Positions 8,740-16,438 of a stretch of 38,266 nt of DNA are shown piece after piece. The notes under the pieces are model-generated. The model saw only the letters and a program-made list of their open reading frames with translations. It made no database searches and was not told where the DNA came from. Every line of letters starts with the position of its first letter. The first letter of the stretch is position 1. Source of the stretch: Rhodovibrionaceae bacterium (GTDB lineage Bacteria > Pseudomonadota > Alphaproteobacteria > Kiloniellales > DSM-21159); the NCBI GenBank assembly GCA_028285215.1, contig JANQPZ010000146.1, positions 1 to 38,266 on the forward strand. Direction: 5' to 3'. A program made the position numbers and the translations under genes.

Positions 8740-10161
8740 ATGGCCGACCCCGCCACCGCCCCCTCCGAGGGCCCTTCGGCCGAAGAGCCGCGGCGCAGCG
8801 ACAGGCCGGAAGAGGAGACTGTCGGCCTTGCGCCGGCGCTGGTCGACGCCGTCCGGAAGGCGCTTGCCGAGGGGCAGGTGGAGACCGTTGAGCGTCAGGT
8901 GGAGCCCTTGCACCCGGCCGATACGGCGGACCTGCTGGAGGCGCTCGGTCGCGACGAGCGCAAACTGCTGCTGCGGATCACCGGCGAGGCGCTGGAGGCC
9001 GAGGTTCTGACCTACCTGGAGCCGGAGCTTCGCAACGCCGTCGTTGCGGACCTTGGGCCCAAGATCGCCGCTCAGCTGCTCAAGCAGCTCGAGAGCGACG
9101 ATGCCCTGGAGTTCTTCGAGGATCTCGACGAAGACCCGCGCACCCAGATCCTTAGCCGGGTGCCGCGCACCATTCAGCGCCTCCTGACCGAGGGCATGAC
9201 CTTTCCGGAGGACTCCGCGGGCCGTCTGATGCAGCGCGAGGTCGTCGTGGTGCCCTCGATCTGGACGGTCGGCGAAACCATCGACTGGATGCGCACTCAC
9301 AAGAAGCAGATCGTCAGCGACTTCTACGATCTCTATGTCGTCGACCCGCGCTACAAGCCGATCGGCAAGCTGCCCCTGAGCCGGGTGCTGCGCTCCAAGC
9401 GCCCGACCAAGATCGCAGAGCTGATGAGCGAGGACTTCTATCCGCTCAAGGTGACGCTCGATCAGGAAGAGGTCGCCTACCTCTTTCGCCAGTACTCGCT
9501 GCTGTCGGCGCCGGTCGTCGACGACGCCGGCCGGCTGGTGGGCGTCATCACCCTGGACGACATCGTGCACGTGATCGACCAGGAGGCCGAAGAGGATATC
9601 CTGAAGCTGGGCGGCGTCAGCGAAAGCGACCTCTATTCCGACGTGCTGCGCACCACCCGCCGCCGCTTCTCCTGGCTGGCCGTCAACCTGATGACGGCGA
9701 TCACGGCCTCTCTGGTGATCGCGTTGTTCGAAGCAACCATCGAGCAGGTGGTGGCGCTGGCCGTGCTGATGCCGATCGTCGCCTCGATGGGCGGCAACGC
9801 CGGGACGCAGACCCTGACGGTCGCGGTACGGGCCATCGCCATGAAGGATCTCGCCGGACGCGGCGTCGCACGCTTCATCACCAAGGAGCTGCTGGTCGGT
9901 CTGTTCAACGGCCTGCTGTTCGCCGTCGTGATGGGCGTGATCGCTTGGCTCTGGTTCGATCAGCCGTTACTCGGTGCAGTGATCGCGATCGCGATGGTGA
10001 TCAACCTGGTCGTCGCGGGTCTGTTCGGCGCCTTGATTCCCTTCCTGCTGGACAAGCTTGGGGCCGATCCGGCGATCGGGTCTTCGGTCTTCCTGACGAC
10101 GGTCACCGACGTCGTCGGTTTCTTCGCCTTTCTCGGCCTGGCCGGTCTGGTCCTGCTGTAA
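8740..10161 (+). CDS. mgtE: magnesium transporter MgtE
   Basis: This is a Mg2+-gated inner-membrane Mg2+ channel of 473 residues, normal length. Layout: a Pro/Glu-rich leader; the superhelical MgtE N-domain (about 25-150, HPADTADLLEAL, LEPELRNAVVADLGP, DDALEFFEDLDEDPRTQILS); two CBS domains (about 160-280); a connecting helix (about 280-305); and five membrane segments in the last 160 residues, including MPIVASMGGNAGTQTLTVAV, the ion-pathway signature. It follows maeB by 57 bp on the same strand and may be partly co-transcribed. There is no obvious Mg2+-sensing leader RNA in the short spacer. Confidence 0.95.
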   Translation: MADPATAPSEGPSAEEPRRSDRPEEETVGLAPALVDAVRKALAEGQVETVERQVEPLHPADTADLLEALGRDERKLLLRITGEALEAEVLTYLEPELRNAVVADLGPKIAAQLLKQLESDDALEFFEDLDEDPRTQILSRVPRTIQRLLTEGMTFPEDSAGRLMQREVVVVPSIWTVGETIDWMRTHKKQIVSDFYDLYVVDPRYKPIGKLPLSRVLRSKRPTKIAELMSEDFYPLKVTLDQEEVAYLFRQYSLLSAPVVDDAGRLVGVITLDDIVHVIDQEAEEDILKLGGVSESDLYSDVLRTTRRRFSWLAVNLMTAITASLVIALFEATIEQVVALAVLMPIVASMGGNAGTQTLTVAVRAIAMKDLAGRGVARFITKELLVGLFNGLLFAVVMGVIAWLWFDQPLLGAVIAIAMVINLVVAGLFGALIPFLLDKLGADPAIGSSVFLTTVTDVVGFFAFLGLAGLVLL

Positions 10162-10202
10162 GGGTCCGTCCGGGCACCTTCCCGGCGGCCCGTGTTCCCA
10201 TT

Positions 10203-10220
10203 GCTGCGTAAGGCCGCAGC
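10203..10220 (+). terminator. hairpin after mgtE
   Basis: GCTGCG (10203-10208), a six-base loop TAAGGC, and CGCAGC (10215-10220) form a short GC stem 41 bp after the mgtE stop. A weaker CCGGG/CCCGG pair lies just upstream (10180-10195). No run of T follows, so this is at best a factor-assisted or imperfect terminator. The rest of the 10162-10329 spacer shows nothing else recognisable. Confidence 0.3.
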
Positions 10221-10329
10221 CAGATTCACCGCACGAGCGGGCGGGACCGAATACACGTCTCCCTCTGGCGCCCATGTGCGGCGTCGCTATCTGTTGGACT
10301 GATGCGGTCACGAGCAGGGGAGGGAGCGG

Positions 10330-11022
10330 GTGCCGACAGCCCTGATTACCGGCGCCAATCGTGGCTTGGGGCAGGCGCTTGTGCGCAGCTTCGCCGCGGA
10401 CGGCTGGCGCGTGCACGCCTGTTGCCGGGTGCCGGACAAGTCACTGGACCTGCGTCGGGTGGCGGAGGCGGCGGACGGTCTCGTCGAGATGCACCGCTTG
10501 GATGTAACCGACGATCTTCAGGTGCGGGGGCTGGCCCGTTCGCTGGAAGGCGAGCCGCTGGATCTGCTGTTCAACAACGCTGGCATCTACGGCCCCCGCG
10601 AGGGCTTCGGCAGTCAGGACTTCGAGGCCTGGGCCAAGGTGCTTCAGGTCAACCTGTTGGCCCCTCTGCGCATGGTCGAGAACTTCGTGGATCTGGTGGC
10701 GGCCAGCGAGCGGAAGCTGATTGCGAACATGAGCTCGCGCCTCGGCTCGATCGCGGAAAATCGCGGCGGCAGCAGCTATCCCTATCGCTCCAGCAAGGCC
10801 GCGCTGAACATGGCGACCCGCAGTCTCGCAGTAGACCTGGAGCCGCGCGGCATCGCCGTGGTCGCGCTCCATCCCGGCTGGGTGCAGACGGATATGGGGG
10901 GCGAAGAGGCCGCCCTGACGATTGAAGAGTCCGTCGCCGGTCTGCGCCGGGTGATCGCCGGTCTGACGATTGACGAGAGCGGGCGTTTCTTCGACTACAG
11001 CGGGGCGGAGCTGCCTTGGTAG
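10330..11022 (+). CDS. short-chain dehydrogenase/reductase family oxidoreductase
   Basis: This 230-residue classical SDR is a soluble NAD(P)-dependent oxidoreductase of unknown substrate. The cofactor motif TGANRGLG (T7 to G14), the NNAG motif (82-85), the serine in NMSSRLGS (about 135) and the catalytic Y152-x3-K156 pair in YRSSK are all present. The C-terminal segment is short and resembles SDRs related to C-factor/CsgA-like proteins. The start is GTG, preceded by a strong AGGGGAGGGAG site; no in-frame ATG lies near the cofactor motif. It stands alone between mgtE and a hairpin-rich spacer. Confidence 0.9.
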   Translation: MPTALITGANRGLGQALVRSFAADGWRVHACCRVPDKSLDLRRVAEAADGLVEMHRLDVTDDLQVRGLARSLEGEPLDLLFNNAGIYGPREGFGSQDFEAWAKVLQVNLLAPLRMVENFVDLVAASERKLIANMSSRLGSIAENRGGSSYPYRSSKAALNMATRSLAVDLEPRGIAVVALHPGWVQTDMGGEEAALTIEESVAGLRRVIAGLTIDESGRFFDYSGAELPW

Positions 11023-11079
11023 CCAGTTCGCCGGCTCAGCTTTGCGATATCGGCTGAGGCGCCCTGCGAAAACCCGAAC

Positions 11080-11112
11080 AGCGGGATCCCTGCTTCTTGC
11101 TGGGGTCCCGCT
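11080..11112 (+). terminator. hairpin downstream of the SDR gene
   Basis: AGCGGGATCCC (11080-11090) pairs with GGGGTCCCGCT (11102-11112) as an 11-bp stem with one G-T wobble and an 11-base loop. It begins 57 bp after the SDR stop. No T-tract follows, but the stem is strong enough to end transcription with Rho or simply to protect the 3' end. Confidence 0.45.
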
Positions 11113-11128
11113 CCCGGGTGCATCGGGT

Positions 11129-11163
11129 GAGTCCACGGCCGTCGGGGGCTTCACCGTGGACTC
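11129..11163 (+). repeat. 10-bp perfect inverted repeat in the SDR/acyl-CoA dehydrogenase spacer
   Basis: GAGTCCACGG (11129-11138) and CCGTGGACTC (11154-11163) are exact reverse complements separated by 15 bases. A second small palindrome, CGTCGGACCGACG, overlaps the right edge. Together with the stem at 11080-11112 this makes tandem hairpins. They could be a terminator pair or part of a degenerate repeat element. Confidence 0.45.
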
Positions 11164-11519
11164 GTCGGACCGACGGGGTTTCCGTCGACGGCAGGGCTGG
11201 ATGGTTGACGGCTCCAACCGCCGGTTCCGCTACGCCGTCACACCAGCGACGTAGGGATGTTAGTGTGCAAGCGAATTGGTCATGTGTCCATAGACTTTTT
11301 TGGGACATTAACCATGGCCTCATACCAGTGTCTGACGAGGGTTTGGCGGAGTTGGATACTAATACTTGAGTTCAAAAGTCGGATTATATTGGCGGCCGGC
11401 GGCGATCGTCACGCCGATCCCCGAGGCGGGGCGTGGAAGGCGGCTTGAAAGCCGCCCTCGGACCGGCAATTCTCTCGGTAGAGCAGTGCAGAAAGAGATT
11501 GAAAGGCGGGTCCTACGAT
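11164..11519 (+). promoter_or_regulatory. gene-free leader before the acyl-CoA dehydrogenase, with two hairpins
   Basis: I find no convincing gene here. From about 11255 to 11395 the base composition drops sharply, with A/T runs such as ACTTTTTTGGGACATTAACC, unlike the rest of the chromosome. This suggests a promoter region or an old insertion. Close to the next gene two hairpins are clear: CCCCG-AGG-CGGGG (11419-11431) and GGCGGCTT-GA-AAGCCGCC (11439-11456). The dehydrogenase start follows 64 bp later with a short AAAGGCGGG site. The structured leader may regulate that gene; no known riboswitch is recognised. Confidence 0.35.
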
Positions 11520-12653
11520 ATGCTGACCGAGGAACAGACGCTGATCCGCGATACGGCCCGGCAGTTCGCCAGTGAGGTGTTGGCGCCCAACGCCGCCGAG
11601 TGGGACCGAGAGGCGCGCTTCCCCAGGGAGGCCATCGCCCAACTGGCAGAGTTGGGCTTCATGGGCATCACCGTACCGGAAGACTGGGACGGTGCCGGTG
11701 CCGACGCCGTGTCCAACGCCTTGGCGATCGAAGAAATCGCGGCTGGCGACGGATCGGTTTCGACGATCATGGCGGTCCACAACTCCGTCGGCTGCATGCC
11801 GATCAGCAACTTCGGCTCGCAGGACCAGAAGGAGCGTTTTCTGCGCCCGATGGCACGCGGCGAGAAGCTCGGCGCCTTCTGCCTGACCGAGCCGGCGGTC
11901 GGCTCCGACGCCGGAGCGATCAAGACCCGGGCCCGCAAGGTCGGCAACAAGTGGGTGCTCAACGGCACCAAGCAGTTCATTACCAGCGGCAGCAGCGCCG
12001 ATGTGGCCATCGCCTTCGCCGTGACCGACCCCGGTGCCGGCAAGAGGGGGATCAGCGCGTTTATCGTCCCGACCGAGACGGCCGGCTACAAGGTTTCCCG
12101 CATCGAAAAGAAGCTCGGGCAGCGTGCCAGCGATACTTGCCAGATCGTCTTCGAAGACCTGGAACTGACACCGGATCTGCTGCTCGGCGAAGAGGGGCAG
12201 GGCTACAGGATTGCGCTGTCGAACCTGGAGGGCGGGCGCATCGGGATTGCTGCACAGGCCGTCGGCATGGCCCGTGCGGCCTACGAGGCGGCGCTCGCCT
12301 ATGCCAAGGAGCGGGAGTCCTTCGGCAAGAGAATTGTCGAGCACCAGGCCATCGGGTTCCGCCTGGCCGACATGGCGACCCAGATCAAGGCGGCGGAGCT
12401 GATGACCCTGCACGCGGCCGAACTCAAGGATCGGGGCGCGCCCTGTCTTCAGGAGGCCTCCATGGCCAAGCTCTTCGCCTCCGAAGCCGCCGAGCAGATC
12501 TGCTCGGCGGCCCTTCAGATCCATGGCGGTTACGGCTATCTGGAAGACTATCCGGTGGAGCGGATCTATCGCGACGTGCGTGTCTGCCAGATCTACGAAG
12601 GCACCTCCGACATTCAGCGCCTGGTCATCGCGCGCCAGCTGGCTGCCGACTAG
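11520..12653 (+). CDS. acyl-CoA dehydrogenase (short/branched-chain type)
   Basis: This FAD enzyme introduces a trans-2,3 double bond into an acyl-CoA and passes electrons to electron-transfer flavoprotein. At 377 residues, it has the usual N-terminal helical domain, the [14 protein letters not shown] flavin/substrate stretch, [27 protein letters not shown], and the C-terminal [20 protein letters not shown]. The catalytic base is Glu360 in YEGTSDIQ. The open frame extends upstream, but [16 protein letters not shown] at 11520 is the standard start. It most resembles dehydrogenases for isobutyryl-, 2-methylbutyryl- or short straight-chain acyl-CoA. The exact substrate is not readable, and it lies apart from the leucine genes at 19268-21690. 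Confidence 0.93.
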   Translation: MLTEEQTLIRDTARQFASEVLAPNAAEWDREARFPREAIAQLAELGFMGITVPEDWDGAGADAVSNALAIEEIAAGDGSVSTIMAVHNSVGCMPISNFGSQDQKERFLRPMARGEKLGAFCLTEPAVGSDAGAIKTRARKVGNKWVLNGTKQFITSGSSADVAIAFAVTDPGAGKRGISAFIVPTETAGYKVSRIEKKLGQRASDTCQIVFEDLELTPDLLLGEEGQGYRIALSNLEGGRIGIAAQAVGMARAAYEAALAYAKERESFGKRIVEHQAIGFRLADMATQIKAAELMTLHAAELKDRGAPCLQEASMAKLFASEAAEQICSAALQIHGGYGYLEDYPVERIYRDVRVCQIYEGTSDIQRLVIARQLAAD

Positions 12654-12686
12654 AGAGCGATCCCACCTAGGGCGATCCTGCTCTGC

Positions 12687-13676
12687 TCATGAGTCTAGAG
12701 TGCGTCCGCCCGAGACGATCGCCCTCTCGTGAATCTGTTCGTGGAACAGTTCCGATATCTCGGCGTTCGCGAGTTCGACTTCCTGTCGGATCCAGGTTTC
12801 GAAGGCGGAGATCTTGTAGCGGTCGCTGTGACCGGGGGGATAGACCAGGTACCAGCCGCTGGTATTGGGATGCTGCAGGTTGAAGGGCGCAACCAGCCGG
12901 CCCTTGCGAATGTCCTCGGTCACGTAGGGCCGGTTCGCGACGGCGAATCCCAGCCCTTCGTTCGCCGCTTGGAACGACAGCATGCAGGTATCGAAGTACA
13001 TGCTGGACGCCGTGTCCATGACGTTCGGGGCGCCGGCGAAGTCGAGCCAGGACTTCCAGTTGATGCTGCAGGTGTCCGAATGCAGCAGCGTAAAGTTCTT
13101 GAGGTCGCGCGGCTGCAACTCGTCCGGCGTGACCCCGGGGAGAACCCGGTTCAAGAGTTCCGGTGTACAGACCGGTATCAGGTCCTCCTTGAACAGAAGC
13201 TCGGCCTTGAGACCGGGGAAGAGCCCGTCGCCGTAGCGGATCGCGAGGTCGAAGTCCTCGCGGTGGAAGTTGACCGCCCGGTAGGCCTGAGAAACGTGCA
13301 GCGTGATGTCGGGGTTGGCTTGTGTAAAACGTTCAAGTCTCGGAAGCAGCCAGCGCACGGCAAATGTTGGAAGGACGCTTATTTTAAATAAATGCTTTCG
13401 GTGTTTGTCGGTAATCTCCAGGCCGGCTGCAAGAATTGTATCGAGCGCCTCCCGGACATGCGCAATGAACTCCTCGCCTTCCGGCGTCAGGACGACCGCG
13501 TTGCTTTGCCGGTGGAAGACTTTGAACTGCAGCTGCTCTTCGAGAGCTTTGACGCGTTGGCTGACGGCGGAGCCGGAGATCAGGTTTTCCTCTGCAGCAC
13601 GGGCGAAACTACCTAAACGCGCAGCGCTTTCAACAATTCTTAATGAATTTAGATTGATTTGGCGTAAATGTTTCAT
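12687..13676 (-). CDS. LysR-family transcriptional regulator (GcvA-like)
   Basis: This is a DNA-binding regulator of about 329 residues. The winged helix-turn-helix is at the N-terminus (INLNSLRIVESAARLGSFAR, AVSQRVKALEEQL), followed by the two-lobed effector domain (TFAVRWLLPRLERFTQANPD, then the typical GcvA-like CTPELL and LLHSDTC segments). I chose the ATG at 13676 because the HTH then begins at the normal distance; an ATG at 13739 adds 21 atypical residues. It is divergent from the oxygenase/EamA pair with about 115 bp between starts, so it most likely controls that pair. The first part of the gene is noticeably A/T-rich compared with the neighbourhood. Its 3' end converges on the acyl-CoA dehydrogenase with only 33 bp between. 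Confidence 0.92.
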   Translation of the reverse strand: MKHLRQINLNSLRIVESAARLGSFARAAEENLISGSAVSQRVKALEEQLQFKVFHRQSNAVVLTPEGEEFIAHVREALDTILAAGLEITDKHRKHLFKISVLPTFAVRWLLPRLERFTQANPDITLHVSQAYRAVNFHREDFDLAIRYGDGLFPGLKAELLFKEDLIPVCTPELLNRVLPGVTPDELQPRDLKNFTLLHSDTCSINWKSWLDFAGAPNVMDTASSMYFDTCMLSFQAANEGLGFAVANRPYVTEDIRKGRLVAPFNLQHPNTSGWYLVYPPGHSDRYKISAFETWIRQEVELANAEISELFHEQIHERAIVSGGRTLDS

Positions 13677-13791
13677 TTCTGTTCCCGCCGCAAGCTCAGC
13701 TAATGCTACCCCAGGTGTTTCTAAGTTTACACTTTCCATCAGAGAACGACAATCACCTCATCGTGCGCCGGCTGGTAGGGGTAGAGGAACT
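13677..13791. promoter_or_regulatory. divergent LysR/oxygenase control region
   Basis: This 115-bp region separates the LysR start from the oxygenase start and must hold both promoters and the LysR binding site. I could not identify a confident T-N11-A box or -10/-35 pair. A perfect AATTC-TTAAT-GAATT inverted repeat lies just inside the LysR coding region at 13635-13649 and could be part of the operator. A GTAGAGGAAC ribosome-binding site precedes the oxygenase ATG. Confidence 0.4.
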
Positions 13792-14583
13792 ATGGAGCGA
13801 ATCAACTTACAGGGCATCCGTCACAGCGTGAGCCGCGAGGCGCTTCTCGGGCATGAGTCGGCCTGGAAGGTCTCGGACCTCGGCTTGGTGCAGTTCAAAC
13901 ACGACTACGATCCGCAGCTTCTCGAGACGATTCGGCGAAAGGCCATCGCGTTGAAGGAAGAGCGGGCTTTCCAGAAGCACCTGAACCTGACTTTCATTAC
14001 AGGCGCGGACCGCTTTATCCCGGAGATCAACGAACTGATCCACGACCGCGCCCGGCTGGACCGCTTGAGCGCCTTTGCAGGCACGCGGTTGGAGCCTTAT
14101 CCGCTGTCGGTGGTCGGCTCGACGGTCACCTTCATGAGTCCGACGGACGGAAACGTCGACTGGCACTGCGACGGTGTGCCGGTCACGGAGCTGATTCCGC
14201 TTTCGATCAGCGATCCGATCATCGGGGGCGAACTCGAGGTTTTCCTCGGCGGATGCGAACCCGGCAAGGCACGGGTCGACCGCGGCGAAGAACTGGATCC
14301 AAGCGAACTGCTGCGCGTCAAGCACATGGTTGGCCACAGTACGCTCGGACACTTCATCGGCGTGCTGCATCGCACGAAGCCGCTGGAGTATGGCGAGCGG
14401 ATCACCCTGGTCCTGAATCTCAGGTCCGTCGAACGCCCCTTCGTCGACGACAACCGCATGTTCTATCTGGCTGCCGACAACGACCACGATCAGGCCTGGG
14501 TTCAGGAAATGGCCGAGGACGTCTGGGCAAACCAGCTTCCCGCTTATCGATCCGCCGGGCGAGAGAGCGTGCCTGCGGAATGA
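13792..14583 (+). CDS. 2-oxoglutarate/Fe(II)-dependent oxygenase-like protein
   Basis: A 263-residue soluble protein that I read as a non-heme iron dioxygenase of the double-stranded beta-helix fold. An HxD motif is seen in WHCDGVPVTEL (H125, D127), a distal histidine in VLHRTKPL (H193) and an arginine ten residues later in GERITLVLNL (R203), the spacing expected for binding iron and 2-oxoglutarate. The flanking GGELEVFLGG segment also fits a beta-strand of that fold. It is not close to any oxygenase I can name, and the substrate is unknown. Its stop overlaps the start of the EamA exporter by four bases (ATGA), so the two are translationally coupled. A divergent LysR gene probably controls both, suggesting modification and export of one small molecule. 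Confidence 0.72.
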   Translation: MERINLQGIRHSVSREALLGHESAWKVSDLGLVQFKHDYDPQLLETIRRKAIALKEERAFQKHLNLTFITGADRFIPEINELIHDRARLDRLSAFAGTRLEPYPLSVVGSTVTFMSPTDGNVDWHCDGVPVTELIPLSISDPIIGGELEVFLGGCEPGKARVDRGEELDPSELLRVKHMVGHSTLGHFIGVLHRTKPLEYGERITLVLNLRSVERPFVDDNRMFYLAADNDHDQAWVQEMAEDVWANQLPAYRSAGRESVPAE

Positions 14584-15494
14584 GCCAAGTCCGCGACGGA
14601 CTCCCGGTCGCGGGCGACAGGTTGGCCAGCTCACTGGCGCTGCCCTGTGCCATGGCGGCAATCGGGTTCTGGTCGACCAACGCCGTGGTGGCAAAGTACG
14701 CGCTTGTCGATCTGACGGTGCCGCAGGTTCAGGCACTGCAGTTCGCAGGCGCGGTCTTTGCCATCTGGCTATTCGGTTTCGGGTTGCCGCGCAAACCGGT
14801 GGTTTGGCCGGAACGGGGGGCTCTCGCGCTGGGAACCTTGGGGCTCGTCGGCACCATGGTCTTCCAGTATCTCGCCTTTTCCGTCGGCCCGATCGCAACG
14901 GTAAATCTGATCGCCTATTCCTGGCCCTTGTTGACGGCCGTCATCGTTGCCGCCATCGGGGTCGCCCACCGGCCGTTCCGCCTGATGGTCACCTCGGCTG
15001 CGGGTTTTGTCGGGGTCGGACTGCTGATCGGGGGGGATATCGCGCTGTTGCAGAGCGGCGGCTCGATCGCCGGATATCTTGCCGCCTTCGCGTCGGCGAT
15101 CTGCATGGCCGTCTACACGATCAGGATCGGCCGCTATTCGGTGTCCGCGTCCGGCCTGCTGTTCGCCGCCGGTCTGATCGGGCTGGCCGGCACGTCGACC
15201 TGGTGGTTTCTCTCGGGCGCCGGTTTTCCGCCGCTGCCGTCGCTTCTTCTGGGTCTTTACCTCGGCATCGGGCCGATGGGGGTCGGCTATCTGCTCTGGT
15301 CTTACGCGCTGCGTTTCGGTGCAGCGGGTCCGATCTCGACACTCGGATATGCCACGCCGGTTCTTTCGACGGCGCTCCTCTACCTATCCGGTGAAGCCAT
15401 GACCTGGGGCGCGATTGCCGGGGGACTCATCATCATCGTTTGCTGTGTTTTGGTCGGGACTGGAAAGTTGGAGCAAAAGTCAAATGTCTCATAG
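14580..15494 (+). CDS. EamA/DMT-family inner-membrane exporter
   Basis: This 304-residue drug/metabolite transporter has ten hydrophobic segments arranged as two EamA repeats. Typical features are GFWSTNAVVAKYAL in the first helix, NLIAYSWPLLTAVIVA in the fourth, and GYLLWSYALRFGAAG plus YATPVLSTALLYL in the second repeat. The start ATG at 14580 overlaps the oxygenase stop, so I take it over the longer upstream frame, which is only a shadow. Exporters of this type often remove amino acids, nucleosides or related metabolites. The substrate probably relates to the oxygenase product. Confidence 0.9.
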   Translation: MSQVRDGLPVAGDRLASSLALPCAMAAIGFWSTNAVVAKYALVDLTVPQVQALQFAGAVFAIWLFGFGLPRKPVVWPERGALALGTLGLVGTMVFQYLAFSVGPIATVNLIAYSWPLLTAVIVAAIGVAHRPFRLMVTSAAGFVGVGLLIGGDIALLQSGGSIAGYLAAFASAICMAVYTIRIGRYSVSASGLLFAAGLIGLAGTSTWWFLSGAGFPPLPSLLLGLYLGIGPMGVGYLLWSYALRFGAAGPISTLGYATPVLSTALLYLSGEAMTWGAIAGGLIIIVCCVLVGTGKLEQKSNVS

Positions 15495-15678
15495 GCATGA
15501 AGACGCGCATACTGTTGCCGAAGCCTTATGGCAGAAGTATGGAGAGGCAGCCCGACTGCAGGCGGCCCTGTCCGCTTATCAAGCGATACAGCGCGAGGAC
15601 TTGCAGGCTTGCGCTCTGTGGCGTGGTATACTCGATCTTCTCGAAGAAAAGTCGGCCTGCCATTGCAATCGCCATTGA
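15484..15678 (+). CDS. small conserved-type protein, 64 residues
   Basis: Starts with an ATG inside the last codons of the EamA gene (11-base overlap) and ends at 15678. The sequence MSHRHEDAHTVAEALWQKYG followed by an Ala-rich helix, QREDLQACALWRGILDLLEE and a His/Cys tail resembles small helical proteins of about 60 residues that are common in alphaproteobacteria and have no known function. Overlap with the upstream gene supports translation by coupling. It could be a chance frame, but the amphipathic helical pattern and Trp/Leu spacing look real. Confidence 0.55.
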   Translation: MSHRHEDAHTVAEALWQKYGEAARLQAALSAYQAIQREDLQACALWRGILDLLEEKSACHCNRH

Positions 15679-15803
15679 CTTGACGCGTTGAGTGACACCT
15701 CCGAACGCGTCGGTTGGCTGAAAAACGCCCTGCTTCTTCGCGCCTCACAAGACCGTGAAGGGCGAATATCTCGGCCGCTATCCTCCACCCTAAGTTTTTC
15801 TAA

Positions 15804-16214
15804 ATGGCGTCTCGCGCTCAGATAGCCGACTTTACACGCATGGCTGGAAACATCGATCATCACGTCGGCCGGCGGATACGCCAGGCCCGTGCGCTGCGGG
15901 GCTTGAGTATGGAAAAGCTCGCTCAAGCCCTCGGCATCTCATACCAGCAGCTTCAAAAGTACGAGGTTGGGAGCAACCGCGTCAGCTGCGGGCGACTTTG
16001 GTTGATTGGGCGGACCCTGGACCTGCCGATCGGCTTTTTCTTCGACGGCCTCGAGGACGAGGGGACGCCGGAGTCAAGCGGGGACGAGGCATTGGTCTCG
16101 CGGCGCACCATAAATGCCGCCCGCCAGTTGGAGGAGATTGAGGATCCGGCCCTGCGCGACCAGTTGGTCGCCATGATCCGGACCTGCGCCCGCTCCAACC
16201 AAGCCGCCTCCTGA
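15804..16214 (+). CDS. XRE-family helix-turn-helix regulator
   Basis: This cytoplasmic DNA-binding protein has up to 136 residues. The Cro/C1-type HTH covers roughly residues 20-75: HHVGRRIRQARALRGLSMEK, LAQALGISYQQLQKYEVGSN, RVSCGRLWLIGRTLDLPIGF. This arrangement is typical of small alphaproteobacterial XRE regulators, some linked to growth-phase or symbiosis control. The C-terminal part is short and helical. An internal ATG at 15840 (MAGNIDHHVG) is an equally good start. No partner gene is adjacent; a striking long hairpin follows at 16263-16314. Confidence 0.88.
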   Translation: MASRAQIADFTRMAGNIDHHVGRRIRQARALRGLSMEKLAQALGISYQQLQKYEVGSNRVSCGRLWLIGRTLDLPIGFFFDGLEDEGTPESSGDEALVSRRTINAARQLEEIEDPALRDQLVAMIRTCARSNQAAS

Positions 16215-16243
16215 TCGCTTCGCAGCTTCGGATGGGCAGGTGA

Positions 16244-16260
16244 GGTCCCTTCGAGGGGCC
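16244..16260 (+). terminator. short hairpin after the XRE gene
   Basis: GGTCCCT-TCG-AGGGGCC forms a seven-pair stem with one G-T wobble and a three-base loop. It begins 30 bp after the XRE stop and sits directly ahead of a much longer hairpin. The pair may act together as a terminator for the regulator gene. Confidence 0.4.
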
Positions 16261-16262
16261 CC

Positions 16263-16314
16263 GGATCGCGCTGCCGTTGGGATCGCCGCAGCGATTCCAA
16301 CGGCAGCGCGATCC
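16263..16314. repeat. long inverted repeat: 24-bp arms, 4-base loop
   Basis: Left arm 16263-16286 and right arm 16291-16314 are reverse complements over 24 positions, with one G-T wobble and a CGCA loop. The outer 18 positions (beginning GGATCGCGCTGCCGTTGG) pair without a mismatch. The right arm runs into GTTTCCTGTCG, a weak T-containing tail. It lies between the XRE gene and the isomerase. It could be a bidirectional terminator, a REP/BIME-type element, or the stem of a small RNA; the stem is much longer than most intrinsic terminators. Confidence 0.75.
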
Positions 16315-16438
16315 GTTTCCTGTCGCCCGGCGTTACCACCACAGGCTTCTGGCGGTGGCGTCGGCTGTCTCGCCAGACGTCCTTTGCCGGTCTATTCTAC
16401 CTTCCCGAGACAAGGGATGAGCAGGGAGGACTTGCGGC

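Noticed and set aside
5521..9570. An open frame of 1349 codons on the minus strand opposite maeB and mgtE
   Set aside because: It is antisense to two certain genes, has low-complexity residue content (Arg, Gly, His, Leu, Asp) and no family motif. GC-rich codon bias in the real genes removes stops from this frame.
10203..10220. A magnesium-sensing riboswitch near mgtE
   Set aside because: The hairpin is downstream of mgtE, not in its leader, and the 57-bp upstream spacer is too short for such an element.
12669..12725. AGGGCGATC / GATCGCCCT inverted repeat across the acyl-CoA dehydrogenase and LysR 3' ends
   Set aside because: Nine-base arms separated by 39 bases, one of them inside the LysR coding region, are weak for a terminator and could easily be chance.
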